From: Armillaria gallica
Lineage: Eukaryota; Basidiomycota; Agaricomycetes; Agaricales; Physalacriaceae
Reading direction: 5' to 3'
Length of the DNA: 64,000 nucleotides
Assembly: GCA_037576215.1 (NCBI GenBank)
Contig: JBANDB010000010.1
Location: 2,542,001-2,606,000 of the forward strand
This document shows, one piece after another, positions 10,355 to 23,098 of the stretch; the stretch's first letter is position 1; the number at the start of each line of letters is the position of its first letter. The notes beneath the pieces are model-generated. The model was not told the origin of the DNA, made no database searches, and worked only from the letters and a program-made list of their open reading frames with translations. Made by a program: the position numbers and the translations under genes.

Positions 10355-12642
10355 TCATTTCCGACCCTTCTTCGCCCTCTTCTTTGATGGCTCCTCTTGC
10401 TCTTCATCACCTGAATCGAAACGGTGCCTGTTCTTTGATTGACGAGGAGCAGCAGTTGCCATTACTTGCGAAGCATGCTGTTGTTCCCGGCTCGAAGGTC
10501 CTCTTTCAGGCGATGGAGAAGAGCGTCTGCGCCTCACTACAGGTGGACCGTGTTCATCGGAATGAGACGGACTTTCGTGGCGACGCCGTAGTCGCTGAAG
10601 TGATGCACGAGAAGGTGGCGACTCAGAGGGTTGATGAAGCGAAGGTGCAGAACGCTCTCGAGAGCTACTAGTGCGACGAGGGTGTGTGTTGGATTTCCGA
10701 GCATGATTTTTGGAGCTAGGATGAGGCAAAACAGAGCGAAATGATCCTTCAGGTGTATTGTCTCGGGAAAATTGACGAGAGTCACGAGAACGAGAGCGAG
10801 AGCGTTGACCAGATTGTTGTTGAGAAGGCACGACACGTCGAGGGGACCGAGAGCGAGATTGTTGTTGGGAATGAATGGTACGTTGACGGGACCGAGAACG
10901 AGGGGGCTGAGGCGGGACCATGGATGGGCAAGCAGAGTGAGTATTGTCAGGCTGAGTATGAGCCGTCGGACGCTGCTCTGGTTCTTGCTGACCGGGCTCC
11001 TGGACTTGACGGGCTTCTAGCTCTTTCGCTTCCTCACGGGCCTTCTTTGCTTGGCGGCGCTCTTCTTGCATAATTGCGTAACGGCTTGTTGGTGGAGGTC
11101 CAGATGACTTTTCCTCCTTCGGCTTCACAGCGTTTCGTGTTGAGAAAACCTCTCTATAAAGACGGATTAAAACACGTCTCAGAGAAAATGCGGACGTACT
11201 TATTCCACCATGCTAAGATCCCTTCAGCTGCATCGTTCTTATCTGCTCCCTCAAAGAAATCTACGATCGACCAAAAAAACCGCCATAGGTCAAAACCACC
11301 GTCAAATTGCTGCCATTTCTCAACGGTCCCCATACAGTAACGAGCCTAGAGGGCGACATCAGAGCTGGAATGGAGAGAGAAATCAGAATCACCTGAGTAG
11401 CAGCATATGCAATGTGATGTCCTGTAACCGTAGTCATTGCGTGTCTTGTCGCAACGGTATCACGGCCATTTGTTTTGCCTTGGCGCTCTGGAAGACCACT
11501 TCCGAGAAATATGTGACAGAAGAACTGTCCGTCTCGTTAGTAGGTGTAGAAATAAACGAACCACTGTAATTCACTTACACGTACAAGAACGTATCCACGA
11601 AAGAGTCCTGCTGTCGGATGATCTGTTTCAACGAGATCCTCATCAAATAGGAAGAGTGGGAGGCACCACCACTCGTTGCTGATCTCTCCATTCTGGACAG
11701 CTTCCATGTATCTATAGAGAATAATTAGCGATGAACAGAAGAGCTAAAGGAGTCAGTACACAGCAGGGTCTGCATCAAACTTCTGCTTGTCATCGATAGC
11801 AATCAGGAAGCGAGCGATATCTTCATGATTGAATCCGAATTCACACTTGTTTACGGGCTCCGGCTTCTTAAAACTATGGTTTCGGTTTCGTTTGAGGAGT
11901 TTGAGTGTATTCGGTAGTAGTTTGCCTGTATCGTCTGAGCGTGCGCTGTTGCTAGCTGCCTGCATCTATAATAGGGAAAGGATTTAAGCCTAAAGGAAGC
12001 AGAGAATGCAGGCGTACTGCTTTGAGTAATTTGTTCAGCCTTGGTAGGTCAGTTTCAAACTCGACTAAAATACGACAGCCACCAATGAAATCTTGGTCCT
12101 TCGATGACGAGAATACATCAAAGCATAGCTTAGAACGCAAATCTATATCGACCGCACTGAAATGTATTGTCAGATCTGAATATATGCACATCAACATGGA
12201 ACATACGGGTTATTTGAGCCCTCCTCCTCGTTTCCTTCGTCTCCCTCATTGCTGACAGCTGCCTCTTCATGATCCTCATCTTTATCCTGAGCTTCCTCAT
12301 CCTCATCAGCATCATCTTCATCGCTACCCTTCATCCCAACTACAATGGCGTTCTTGACATTGATAAATGGGTCAACTGCTCTTGAGAACCATCGCCCGGC
12401 CTGCTTGATGATTTCATCAACACTTGGTCTGGAACAGATGTCAGCATAGAAGAACTAAATGAATTCTCTGCATACCTTTTCTCCTTCTTCTTCCGGCTTG
12501 ACGATGATTTACTGGCATGCTCAGCTTGACGAGAAGTGCTGCACTGAGGCCGTGTCACACGAGATGAGCCAGACCGACGAAGAGAGCTGCGGCGGCCAGC
12601 AGTTGAGGTGGTGGAACGTGTGGAGCGTGAACGACGTGCCAT
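10355..12642 (-). CDS. DUF6698-like transposon partner protein with RS-rich C-terminus
   Basis: Eight exons join in frame into a 647-aa protein: 12642-12476, 12428-12207, 12156-12018, 11965-11760, 11711-11579, 11524-11393, 11345-11200 and 11153-10355. Every intron is GT...AG and all phases agree. The N-terminus is Ser/Arg-rich, then a long acidic stretch (GSDEDDADEDEE). The middle carries SNSARSDDTGKL, FGFNHEDIARFL, ATRHAMTTVTGHHIAYAATQ and AWWNKEVF. That order matches the DUF6698 domain common in agaricomycetes. The last 200 residues are rich in RS dipeptides, unusual for that family, and end in a basic KKRAKKGRK likely to be nuclear. It is divergent from the transposase with 180 bp between start codons. 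Its role in transposition is unknown. No disabling change was seen. Confidence 0.78.
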
Positions 12643-12822
12643 GGCAGTGAGGTAGTGGTGGAAGGAAGGAAACAGACGCGTTGTGATCATGTGAATGACA
12701 CGTCATTATGTGTATTTATTATTTTGATATAAATAATTCCAAAATACGATATTCATGTTTGGATCGCCGGATTCATTTACTTCTTGCACTCACTCTGCAT
12801 CTTCTGCTCTCTCTCTTTCTTG
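12643..12822. promoter_or_regulatory. Shared divergent promoter of the transposon genes
   Basis: The 180 bp between the two start codons is AT-rich and contains TATAAATA at 12728-12735 on the plus strand, about 90 bp before the transposase ATG at 12823. A TCATGTGA octamer lies near 12687. This is the only intergenic space for both promoters. Confidence 0.55.
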
Positions 12823-15800
12823 ATGGCGCCATTCAAATGTTCAGCCTGCAAGACAATTCTGAAGAACAACGACTCTCGCTCAATTACTCAACATGATCGC
12901 CAGTGCAGAAACAAGAAGAAATCAGACAATATCCTCTTACGAGGCGTTCAAGGACTTTGTATGAAGCTTGACAAGAACAAAAAGAGAAAGGAGAAGAGGG
13001 ATAAAGAGATGGAGGGAGGGGAATCCAGCAAACAGCCAGTGATAAATGAGGTGAGTAGTATTCAACATATACTTTTGCGCTTATACTCAGTAAATTTCAG
13101 GATGTGTCCATGTTAGATATAGACATTGATGCTCCACCAGTACCCTTGCCAATAGATTCACTTGACCAAGATAACAACAAGCTCCCGACTGGCCGTCCAC
13201 GACGCACCTTAAAAGTTCCCCAACACCTTCGCGACTTCATACCAACAGATACAGGTCCTATTCGTATGGGACAATATTCTCAGCTGAACCTTTCTTCGAG
13301 ACCGATGCGGGAGCGAACACCTACTCCTGAGCCTTCTTTATCCTCTTCTACACCTTCTCCAATTCCACCACGTCCACATTCACCTGTAATACGCCTTACA
13401 GAACCAAATGACTTTGGTGTCTACCGAGAGTATACAGAGTGGCCGACCCATATTCCCAAGGGTGTACATGCCACAGCTGCAGATTCAGCTAAAGAACACC
13501 GTCCTCCACATTCAGTCTTTGGACCTGGACAGTGCTCCGACCTCTGGTCACTGTTTACCAACCCTACGATCTTCAGGCTATTCAGATGGTATTACAGCTC
13601 TGAAAAGAAGACTTTAGAAGACCTCAACCGCCTTGTTCATGACGTGATTCTGCAGGGTGACTTTTCAGTCAGTCATTGTGAAGACTTCAGTGCTGCACGG
13701 GAGGCCTGCCGTCTTGACAAGCCAGACATTTTTCATTCTGATCTTTGGAAGGAAGACAGTGTCGAGATCCCACTCCCGCAAAAAGGCTTCTCCTGGAGCT
13801 CCGAGGCTGATGCACCTGTTATCAAGATTGATGGTGTATGGCACCGCTCACTCACGGAGGTGCTCACGAGTGCATTTCAAGACTCGTCTGCCTCTGATTT
13901 CCATCTCAAGGGCTACAAGGAGATGTGGAAACCCTCAGAGGACTCACCAGCAGAGCGAATATATGCAGAGGTCTACACGTCACCCGCATATCTAGACATG
14001 GAAGAAAAGATTCGCGCTGTGCAAGCAGCTATTGACGCTCAAATGGCATCTGTTGACGAGGCAGACACTACTGAGCAGGATGCTCCATCTTCACCTTGTC
14101 AGGTATCCTCCCGGTCGAGTCAGATGTCGGTCGACTCACATTCTGTCCCTTCCTCATCGCTCTCATCTCACCAGTCCAGTGACTCTTCCTTGGAGGATGA
14201 TCCTGTCGATGGTCCATCAGATCCATCATCCCTTCTAACAGCCTCTCCAAAACCTCCTCCCGGAGTTGCAATTGAAAATGTTGTCGTTCCCATGATGCTA
14301 TACACCGACTCAACACACCTCACCAATTTTGGAGATGCTTCGCTCTGGCCAGGATATATATTCTACGGTTTGCTGTCAAAGTACATTGGTGCAATACCCG
14401 ATGCTCATGCTGCGCATCATTTTGTCTATATGCCTGAAGTAAGTCGCTATCTGCTGTAGTGAATACCTGTTTACTAAGTATTCATTTAACAGCTTCCCGA
14501 TATTATTCAAGACGTTTACAAGGCTGAATTTGGAGAGCCTGCATCTGACACCCTATTAACGCACCTCAAGTGAGAGCTTATGCAAGCAGTGTGGCGACTG
14601 CTTCTTGATGAGAAGTTCAAAGACGCCTATCGATATGGCCTAGTTGTGCATTGCTGGGATGGTGTGTTTCGACGACTCTTTCCACGCTTCTTTGCATATT
14701 CAGCAGACTACCCAGAGAAGTAAATCATATTCTATTGACTTATAATGTGTCTGATCTCATCGTTAGAATGTTGATGGCATGCCTGAAGACCATGGGGACC
14801 TGTCTTTGTCCTCGGTGTCTCGTGCGGAAGGCTGATGTACATCAGATGGGCACGATTAATGATCTCAAGCGAAGAGTGACAAAATCTCGTGAAGATAATC
14901 ATCCGACACGTTGGAGAATTGAAGAGGCCCGCAAAAAAATCTTTCTCAAGGGACGGGCCATTAACAGTGCTCACGTTGAGGCCTTCCTGAAAGAGGAGTC
15001 CTTAATTCCAACACGAGTATGTGTATTTCACCGCTTAATATGATGTTTTTTGAATACATCTCGCTTTTAGAGTGCATTCTCTGAGTTCTTCCAAGACGTG
15101 GACATTGACTTCAACTTCTACGTCCTATTTGTCATTGATCTGATGCATGAATTCGAACTTGGTGTCTTCAAGGCACTTTTTATTCACCTTATTCGGATCT
15201 GTTATGCTATCGGACCACATGCGGTTCAGATCCTCAATGAGCGGTTCGCATACTCTAGCTTCATTACAGCTTTGTTCTTAAACCTGACCTATCTAGATTC
15301 CGCCGTGTTCCAAAGTTCGGACGATACACCATTCGTCGATTCACTAAGGATGCCTCTGCTCTGAAGCAAATGGCGGCGCGTGATTTCGAAGACCTTCTGC
15401 AGGTATGTCCTACTTGTTATGCTGGCTGATGTCAGAGTCTGACTTTGATAAGTGTGCTCTTCCGTGCTTCGAGGGCCTTTTGCCATCTGCCGCTGACAAC
15501 AAAACCATACAAGATCTTCTCTTCATCCTTGGCACTTGGCATGGGTTTGCCAAGCTGCGGATGCATACTGACACTACTATTAAGATATTTGGCGGTGTAA
15601 CGAAAGAAGCTGGGTGCCTCCTTCGCCACTTTTCAAATACAGTTTGCTGCAACTTCAAGACTGAGGAGACGCCAACTGAAGCAGCTGCTCGTGTTAGGCA
15701 AGAGGAAAGAGAGTTTGCTAAGGCGGAGAAGGCAGGGAAAACGCTACCAGGGAAGACAAAAGCACAATGCAAAACAAAGAAAAAATTCAATCTTTTGACG

Positions 15801-17274
15801 TACAAGTTACATGCACTTGGAGACTACCCATGGACGATCTGGAGGTTTGGGCCTACTGACTTGTACAGTACACAGAGAGTGAGTGCTTCTTTGATTGTGA
15901 TGTTCCTTCTGATGATTCCCCTAGGGTGAAACAGAGCACCAGCGTGTCAAACGTTTGTATGGGCGCACAAATAAGTGCCAATTTGTAGGCCAAATTGCAG
16001 TGCACGAGGCACGCCAGCGCCGACTGCGCTCAATTCACCAACGACAACTCCTAGGAAGAAGGCCCCGGCGCCAATGGGATCCTTTACCATATACAGACCC
16101 TAGCCAACATTACCACATTTCTGATTCGACGCGATCTCCTGTGGACCTTGGTAGATTTGTTCGGGACAACAAGGATGATCTTGCAATGCAGGTATGCTAT
16201 GGTTATCGCAGGGCATGGGTTTAGATGAGTCACTGATATGGCTATGCCTAGGGCTTCGTTGTCAGCCTGAAGAATCATATTTTGATGCGGATGCGACCCG
16301 AACTCTATGAAAGTGCCACCGACCTCACCACCGCTGACCGTCAAGATCTTATCATTGTTGGAGAACGCTTGTATGAACACAAAGTTCTACGAATCAACTA
16401 TACATCTTATGATGTCCGTCGTGAACAAGATACCATCAATCCTCGAACCGGTTCTGATGTGATGATGCTCGCACCCGAAGACGAGCGTGACACTCACCCT
16501 TATTGGTACGCAAGAGTGATTGGCATTTACCATGTTCTAGTTCGTGACAAGAGCAACTACGAAGATATGGGGACCTCAAGACAAATCAATTTTCTATGGG
16601 TTCGATGGTATGGGATCGATGACATGTACAGGTCAGGATTCAGGGAAAGGCGCTTGCACCGTGTTGGATTTCTCGATGCAGGAGAGGATGGGGCATTTGT
16701 ATTTGTCGACCCAAATGATGTGCTACGTGCAGTACATCTTATTCCGACTTTTGTTCTGGGCACGACAGATTCATTCCTGGAGGGACACTCAATTGCTCGC
16801 CGCTTAGATGAAGAGGATGAAGACTATGAACAGTACTATGTTAATTTGTAAGTCCATCTTCTCCCATGATGCGATTCTACAGGCTAATGGCACCTCCGAA
16901 GTCTTGTTGACCGTGATATGCTTATGCGGTATGTCGGCGGGGCGGTTGGCCATAGGAACACATTTGAGGCGACTAAAGGACTACTGGAATCTGTCAAGGA
17001 GACGTATGGGGTCACGGATGACACAGAGGTCGAGGAATATCTTACCTGCGACAAAATCAACAGTGAAGATGACGAGATGCTTGGTTCAGAAGAGCGTAGT
17101 GATTCTGGGGATGATGAGGACAGCAGCAAGGGCTCAGAAAACGATCAAGAAGACGAAATGGAGGACGAAATCAAATCTGAGGATGAAGACAATCGTCAGA
17201 GTGGTCGTGGGGAGGAGAGCGATGAAGATTTGAGCTCAGACCCACGTGAAGCGCTCGGTTTCACAATGTTCTAG
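12823..17274 (+). pseudogene. Plavaka-family transposase, one internal stop codon
   Basis: Ten exons fit in frame to 1327 codons: 12823-13050, 13101-14438, 14493-14719, 14767-15016, 15071-15243, 15297-15402, 15453-15878, 15925-16191, 16252-16847 and 16902-17274. The N-terminus is a CxxC...HxxxC zinc-finger-like segment (MAPFKCSACKT). The core has the family signatures LYTDSTHLTNFGDASLWPGY, RLFPRFFAYSADYPEK, CLCPRCLVRKADVHQMG, LFVIDLMHEFELGVFKA, ARDFEDLLQ, LGTWHGFAKLRMHTD and NLLTYKLHALGDY. The C-terminus is strongly acidic and Ser-rich. The only defect is TGA at 14571-14573 (codon 549), where the family normally has Arg in LTHLKRELMQ; a single C-to-T change of CGA explains it. The enzyme would cut and rejoin the transposon ends. 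Confidence 0.85.
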
Positions 17275-17522
17275 CTACCTGTCATTTCTCCAAGAATATA
17301 CCTGTAGTTATAATGACTGGTCATCAGATTAACAGTAAGATATATCAGTACAAGTATATTACCTTGGAGGGAATTCCTGACCTAGCAATGACCTTGGAGG
17401 CGGATACCTGACCAGGCTACTTTCGGCAAGGTATAATTCTGACAAGTACCTTTAAGCTGATTATCTGGAATGTGATAAGACGTCAAGGATGACCTACACG
17501 GGCCATGACTTGCCTAGTTGTG

Positions 17523-17534
17523 ACACTTTTGGTG
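17523..17534 (-). repeat. Right terminal inverted repeat of the Plavaka element
   Basis: ACACTTTTGGTG complements the left end with one mismatch. Just inside, the direct repeat ACCTTGGAGG occurs at about 17361 and 17390, the kind of subterminal repeat seen in CACTA elements. Confidence 0.65.
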
Positions 17535-18739
17535 ATGCTGGATGTTGCAAAAATCAGCTATGAAGGTCGTCAGCATGAGAGGTACGTACGATGCACCCGC
17601 CCGTGCGTCCTCCACTTCACCCAAGAACAGCACCACTTTCAAACGCCGTGCCCTTGCTTGCTGGAAGTTGAAACGTCGCGGCAGGACAGAATCATTGGCC
17701 CATAATATACATACTACGAGTCTTGAATATTCGAAGCTTGAAGCTGAATCTTGACACTTAACGCAGTACTCACTGATGAGTGATTACTTAGCAAAAAGGC
17801 AGTGATTGACGTAGCAAGGACATACCGTATGCTTGCGAACCTGTACTTCCCAGAGACACTCGTCTCCTCTCGTACCTTCTGGAGTATGCCAAGCATGCTC
17901 AGTAGCGCAGTGTTCAAAGGACAAAGAGAATTGTCTGTAAGAGAATATTGGCGCACACTTGCTGGTTGATGCAATCTGGCACTGTCTCGCTGGCTTGTTC
18001 CTGGTGGACCAATAGCATCGTAATGTTCATCCATCTTACACGATTTCAAGAAAGATGAAAGAGAAGGAACGGAGTGCGGAGTGTTTCGTGACGGAGTTGG
18101 TCAGTCCTGGTACTGAAAAGACGTCAAGGGAATTTTTGATGAGCAAATACCATATCTGCAAACCAATAGGAAGAAATCGGAAAGAGCGATTTCTTCAGCC
18201 ACAACGGCGATCATTTTCAGCCACCCGGCATTCCAGCCGAAGCGTGCGGCAGGCTCGCCAATCACCGCAAATTAGCTAAGCCAACCCGGAGTATAGCCCC
18301 TGTCCAGACAGTTTGGCACTACTCACGACCAGTTACGGCTTTCTATAACCCTCTGTCGTTTCCTCATTCTTCGGAAAGAATCGGGGACTAGATCACGCGA
18401 CTCGATTCTGTCCCGATTCGGGCCGGGACGCGCCTTCGTCACTTTCCGAACGTCTATCTACCCTCAGTCAACCAGACTAGCAGTCATCCGCACATTTTTT
18501 GATGAATGCCTACCCTCAATGGTGCTCTAATGCTTACAGATACAAACGAAATGCATACGGGTCGGTCATAGAAAGAAAAAACAAATAAGGCTTGCTTTGA
18601 CGGCCGTGGAAGTTCTGTTCATGACCGGACTCGCAATTCCCGGTTGGAAGCTGGACCTCGACGGCTCTGGAACACGCAATAAATGACTGAAAACGATACT
18701 ATGTTAGATCCCGTCGTTAATCTTTTCGGTTGATCTGTC
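17535..18739. other. Intergenic stretch without recognised gene
   Basis: Between the transposon and the TM4 upstream region I see only short unconserved ORFs. From about 18430 the sequence begins to resemble the upstream repeat of the type I genes (TCTATCTACCCTCAGT). Nothing else is supported. Confidence 0.5.
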
Positions 18740-19532
18740 AATAGTTCCATGAACACCTTTTCTCAGCATGCGAGGACATTCATATCACGGCTTAAGCCCG
18801 CTCTATTATACCTAATTTCTGCGAACCAAGCTGACGTTCTATCCTATGCCTATCACAAATCATGAAACAGCATCCCTTTGCGGGAAAACCGGGCACACTT
18901 CCAAGCGCGCGCCAACACCAGGGACTTTTTGGGGCAATGGTCCAAAACAATGTCCACGTATGCATATTTCCTCCTTGCAGGCAAATTCATTTAGACGTGG
19001 CACATCCAGGCAAAGATTGCAAGTGCGTACCTCCAGCAGCCACGGCACGCCATCTAGTCCCAATCGCCTTCTCTTGATGTAACCAACAGAGGTGAGCTTC
19101 TTTACGATTACTACCTTAGTCAGATGAATGTTGATCCCACCGAAACAGCCTCGTTGTTATGTGGATATCGGCAACACAACTTATCGTACCGCTGTGGCCA
19201 TACCGTTGGTTCTTCATTCCGAATGGACGACCAGCTTTTTCATGACAAACCGGTGCTTTCAATAATATCAGGACCGGTCGCAACTCGCGAGTTGCAGGTA
19301 GCAACCGCATACTGACAAAAGAATCCTATCAAAATGATGGCTCCGGCGCTTATCCTCGGGTACTGCGTATCTTGGCCACCATCGAAGTAAGACCACTGAG
19401 ACTTGTGGCGTACTGAGGTAGCCTTCCTGGCGCTCCCTTTTCTCCAATTTAGTCTTGTATCAAATACCTCACAAAAATGGTATTTGAAACGACGAGCATG
19501 CCTTCCACGAGGCTTGTATAGTTCCCTCTGCA
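18740..19532 (+). repeat. Upstream region of TM4, diverged copy
   Basis: It resembles 61836-62635 base for base over long stretches (GAGGACA, CACGGCTTAAG, AAACAGCATC, CAACACCAG, then ACAGCCTCGTTGTTATGTGG near 19146 and 62247), and the 3.6-4.4 kb upstream region more loosely. No gene is recognised. The putative TATA box at 19479-19488 is degenerate (GGTATTTGAA). Confidence 0.65.
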
Positions 19533-20769
19533 ATGGATTCTCAGCCGCCTGACATCTCTCAAGATGAGAAAAATATCTTTTTTGGCGGTCTTGACCTGAA
19601 TATGAATACTATGATTCTACAAGCCTTGTTACACGGTGAGTCCATTTCTACATTTCTTGAGATTCACTATTAGACTCTGGTCTCGCAGGAATGTATACCG
19701 GCATTGTAGCGGCCACCTTATGGTCCATATGTATGTGGAATGTCCTGAACGAACTGTGACCGTCGCTGAGCTCATAATGCAGTCTCTTCTCCCAGGCGAT
19801 TACACGGTATATTCCTGTGCACAATCATCGTTGTGCTTTACATTCTGTCAACCGTACCGTTTGGGATTAACCTGGCCTTTGAGCGCTGCGCCTTCATTGA
19901 ACACGGCGACAATTATTACAGCGTGTTCACGGCTTTGGTAGACTTCGGCCCGTGGTGGAGAGCATACTTCCTCGCCAATGGTATAACTGGTGGTATAAGT
20001 GTGCTTCTTGTCGATATGACTATTGTGTGTTCTCTCATTTAGTCCAGTCGACGAATAAGAACTTAATTCTATCATAGATATGGCGATGCTGGGTGCTCTG
20101 GGATCGCCGGTGGCGAGTAATTTTCGTACCGATGGTTTGTGTTGCAGTCGGGACTGGTGAGTCTCTTTCCTTTTTCCAGACATGCCTTTCACACAGCGTC
20201 TTAGTCACGAAGATCCTACAAACGCTAAGTAATATCCACAAGTTTACGGAGGGCAACAGCGAAACTGGACATTTCGCAGCGGAAATAGACTGGACGTTAA
20301 TCTATATCTTCATGACGCTCGCTACAACGCTGCTGTGTACGCTCTTGATTGTTTACCGAATCATTTGGCACGCTCCAAGGATGAGCGCTTCCCGTAAAAT
20401 CATCGAGATGCTGATCGAGTCGTGCGCAATGTATTCCCTTTCCTTGATCATCTATCTCGCACTCGTGTCGAGGAATTTGGAATCCGCATATTATGCTGAT
20501 ATCATTGCTGCGTATATGAAGGTGAGCTTATGTCGCACTTGCTTTTGATGTAAGATCTGAAACCTCCCAAGCCCATAGCCACGACGCTCCTAGTCGCGCG
20601 CGTCTCAGCGCACGCTAATGCGAGGCTTCGTCGACAACAGATGGCCGCTATGTGGGAGAACCACCCCCCCTTGGTTGGATGCTTCAGGGAGGACGGTACC
20701 GATAACAGCCATCGCCCGGATGATGGTCATCAAACCGTGTCGGGATTGTCGGGCAAGGAGACGGTATGA
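19533..20769 (+). CDS. TM4: type I seven-helix membrane protein
   Basis: Six exons sum to 326 aa: 19533-19635, 19689-19730, 19783-20024, 20078-20156, 20205-20521 and 20572-20769. It starts MDSQPPDISQDEKN. In order it has LLHGMYTGIVAATLW, FSSPRRLHGIFL, helices 2-3 ending LLVDMT, IWRCWVLWDRRWRVIF, AEIDWTLIYIFMTLATT, a helix with IESCAMYSLSLIIY, YYADIIAAY, and a C-tail with RRQQM, ENHPPLVGCF and KETV. The start is chosen because exon 1 is exactly 103 bp as in TM3, TM8 and TM14. It is the duplicate of TM1. No stop or frameshift is seen. Its TATA-like box is weaker than in its relatives. Function unknown. Confidence 0.86.
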
Positions 20770-21239
20770 TCTCCATGTTGGCAGTGTTACAAACAGAGAT
20801 ATACCTGGTTTCGTGTGAATCAAGATACCCCGTGTGGGTACAATGCGTTGGATCCAAATTAGTAGTCACACTGTCCCCCCATTTTGACGTTGAAGTGTAA
20901 GATGAGACATCATTATACCAATTTCAGCATCATTACGCTTTCAAATTTCAAAAGGCCTTTATGAGATAGCAGTTGGCGCCGCCAGATTCCCAAGACAGAA
21001 ATAATCGAATTGAAGGTTGTTTAGTCCTAATCAAACAACTGCAGCTGTAAAACAATCTATAAACTTTCAAGTCTCATTTATATCATACGACTTAGAGATG
21101 ATGTCAAGGTTAACCCACTCTCCCTCGACGGCTAGTCTAAAAATGGAAGAACCGAAAGTCAGCCAAGGTGTACAAGAGTTAGTCTATCCGGGGGTCAGGC
21201 GGGGCTTGATCATACTCTCATACCGAGAAGATGACTTGC

Positions 21240-23098
21240 ACAGTAGGGCCTTGCACGCTCAAGGACATTGAGCACCGACTCTAGGACGAACCAGTCGTCC
21301 AACCGGAAGGTATCAGTTTCGATGAGCCTGACGTAGTATTTCAGCGATGACTTGTCTTCGTAGCGGATCAGGAAGATGATGAATGGCACATTAGCATATG
21401 CGAGGAGCGACGGAGGAAACAGAAACTAACGAACTCTTGCCATCCGTAAAGCGAAAACTTGGGACCTAACTCCCTCCCTTATGTGCGTCCTTTTCGCTAG
21501 GGTAGGGCACTGGAAGGAGTATCTTCCATGTCGTCCTCCAGACCTAGGAGTCGCTGGCAATACAGACGATGAGATCTTTGATGACCTTCATATGCACGGT
21601 CGTTGATTCTGTGCGGCTTGTATTCCATGGTTACAATACCCAGGAGTTCACCGTCTTAGAGCGATAGTATGCACCACGGTCTTGAGGCAAAAGACCGCCT
21701 TGATAGGGACTGGCACCTTCTTCCATCGACGACAGTTTGGGCTAAGAAAACAATAGACGACGGCTTCTGAGCGAAATGACCCAGCGTGATTGTTTCACTG
21801 GACGACATGCAGATTATCTTTAGGCTGGGGAGAAGTCGCGCATTGGAGGGAAAGGTGTGCTCGGAGCTAGAGCTTTGCGAATTTCCTCCGAGTTGGAAGA
21901 TTCAAGTGGCGTTCCCGAGCTAGGAGGTTGAACTTCAGCTCTTCCACGTACTTCAGAAGCTCCCCTTTTACATTTTTCCAGGCTGAGATAAAATCATGTT
22001 AACGCGTATATCCGGTGCACAGAAAAATAGCGTACTGCGATCTGTAAGACGCTGGGTCTTATTTACAGGGCTACGCTTGCGAGATCGTCGATAAGCGGGA
22101 TAGAGGTCCATTCTGCTCCGTATCCAAGTTTCTGTTGGATGCCGGTGGGAAAATGAGGATAATAATTGACAATAGCGGAAAGAGCTCACACTTGAAGACG
22201 ATCTTGTTTTAGCTTCTTGTTCTCCGTGTCCTTATCGATTTGCCTTTACAAGAGCCAAGAAGAGCACTCGGATACCTGCGACTAAGAAGATCAATAATTA
22301 GCGAGGCACGACAGCAGCAAAGTAACGACCCACCGATTGCAAGCACACCAAAGACCTTGATCATGATTGTACAAGTGTGTTGCGCCCATGGTCGGTACTG
22401 CAGGCATGCAAGCCCGGTATGTCCACTCGTAGTCTCATGCAAGACTGGATTCTCCAGGACGAGGCTTTCCAGCCCGCTCTAGAAAGTTGTTAGGACGCTG
22501 CAATGCAATCGCAACTGCAGAACACACCCAAGGGCGATAACGGAATAAAATGCAATACGAGCAGGCGTCTCTTCATTGGTCGAAGGATTTCGCAACACAG
22601 TCAATTTCAATAATGGAGGTCGTGCTAAAGAAGATAATGTGAACTGCCTTTCGAGTAATGAGGACATCGCGACTAACTGTAGTGGTATACACCCAGTGCA
22701 TATACGCGCCCTGATAAGAAATGGCGGCGGTTTAGCTGATGTCCTATAACAGAACTGTGGTTCTATGGTTCTATGTTAAGCAGAGAAATGTACGCAAATG
22801 AAAGAGACATACATAGCAGACCGGGATAGAAACCAAGTATGCACAAGCGGGCCTGGCAGATATGTCGTGAAAAGCTTCAGGGAGTTATCCAATATTTATC
22901 CTTACAGCTTTAGACATCAGAGCACCCTGGAAAGCCTTCTATGGATGCGTCAGGTGGAGAGGGGGGAACCAAGCGAGGTAAAATCTGCGTGTATCCACAA
23001 AACCGCTGAGCCGGGCAACGATCCGTTTCTCTAATGGACGGTACATTCTCTTTGGAGTGTGAGAGCGATTTATACCTCTGGGCTGTCAAAAGTGCCAT
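21240..23098 (-). pseudogene. FB3: decayed F-box-type gene
   Basis: This is the block-duplicate of FB1. Its start at 23098 gives MALLTAQRYKSLSHSKENVP. The F-box remnant lies near 22905-22960, and the C-terminal exon near 21290-21400 reads DYVRLIETDTFRLDDWFVLE. It shares FB1's main defects, so the decay began before the duplication. The 3' limit is approximate. Confidence 0.62.

Larger units (their letters stand above)
9933..17534. mobile_element. Plavaka-type (CACTA-like) DNA transposon, near complete
   Basis: The element starts CACTAAAAGTGT at 9933 and ends with the imperfect complement ACACTTTTGGTG at 17523-17534. Similarity between the two ends continues inward for about 25 bp (GGCCAGTCC against GGCAAGTC). 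Inside is a divergent gene pair: a DUF6698-like RS-rich protein on the minus strand and a Plavaka-family transposase on the plus strand. CACTA-superfamily elements normally make 3-bp target duplications. None is clear here: the flanks are CAT on the left and ATG on the right, so the exact ends could be off by a few bases. Length is about 7.6 kb. The transposase has one stop codon, so this copy is probably inactive now but young. Confidence 0.82.

Noticed and set aside
10213..11073. Plus-strand ORFs of 152 and 110 codons
   Set aside because: They are antisense shadows of the RS-rich exon of the minus-strand gene; long open frames opposite RS codons are expected.
14571..14590. GTGAGA overlapping the transposase stop as an intron donor
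   Set aside because: Splicing there would remove the conserved ELMQAVWRLLLD segment and no suitable acceptor restores it.
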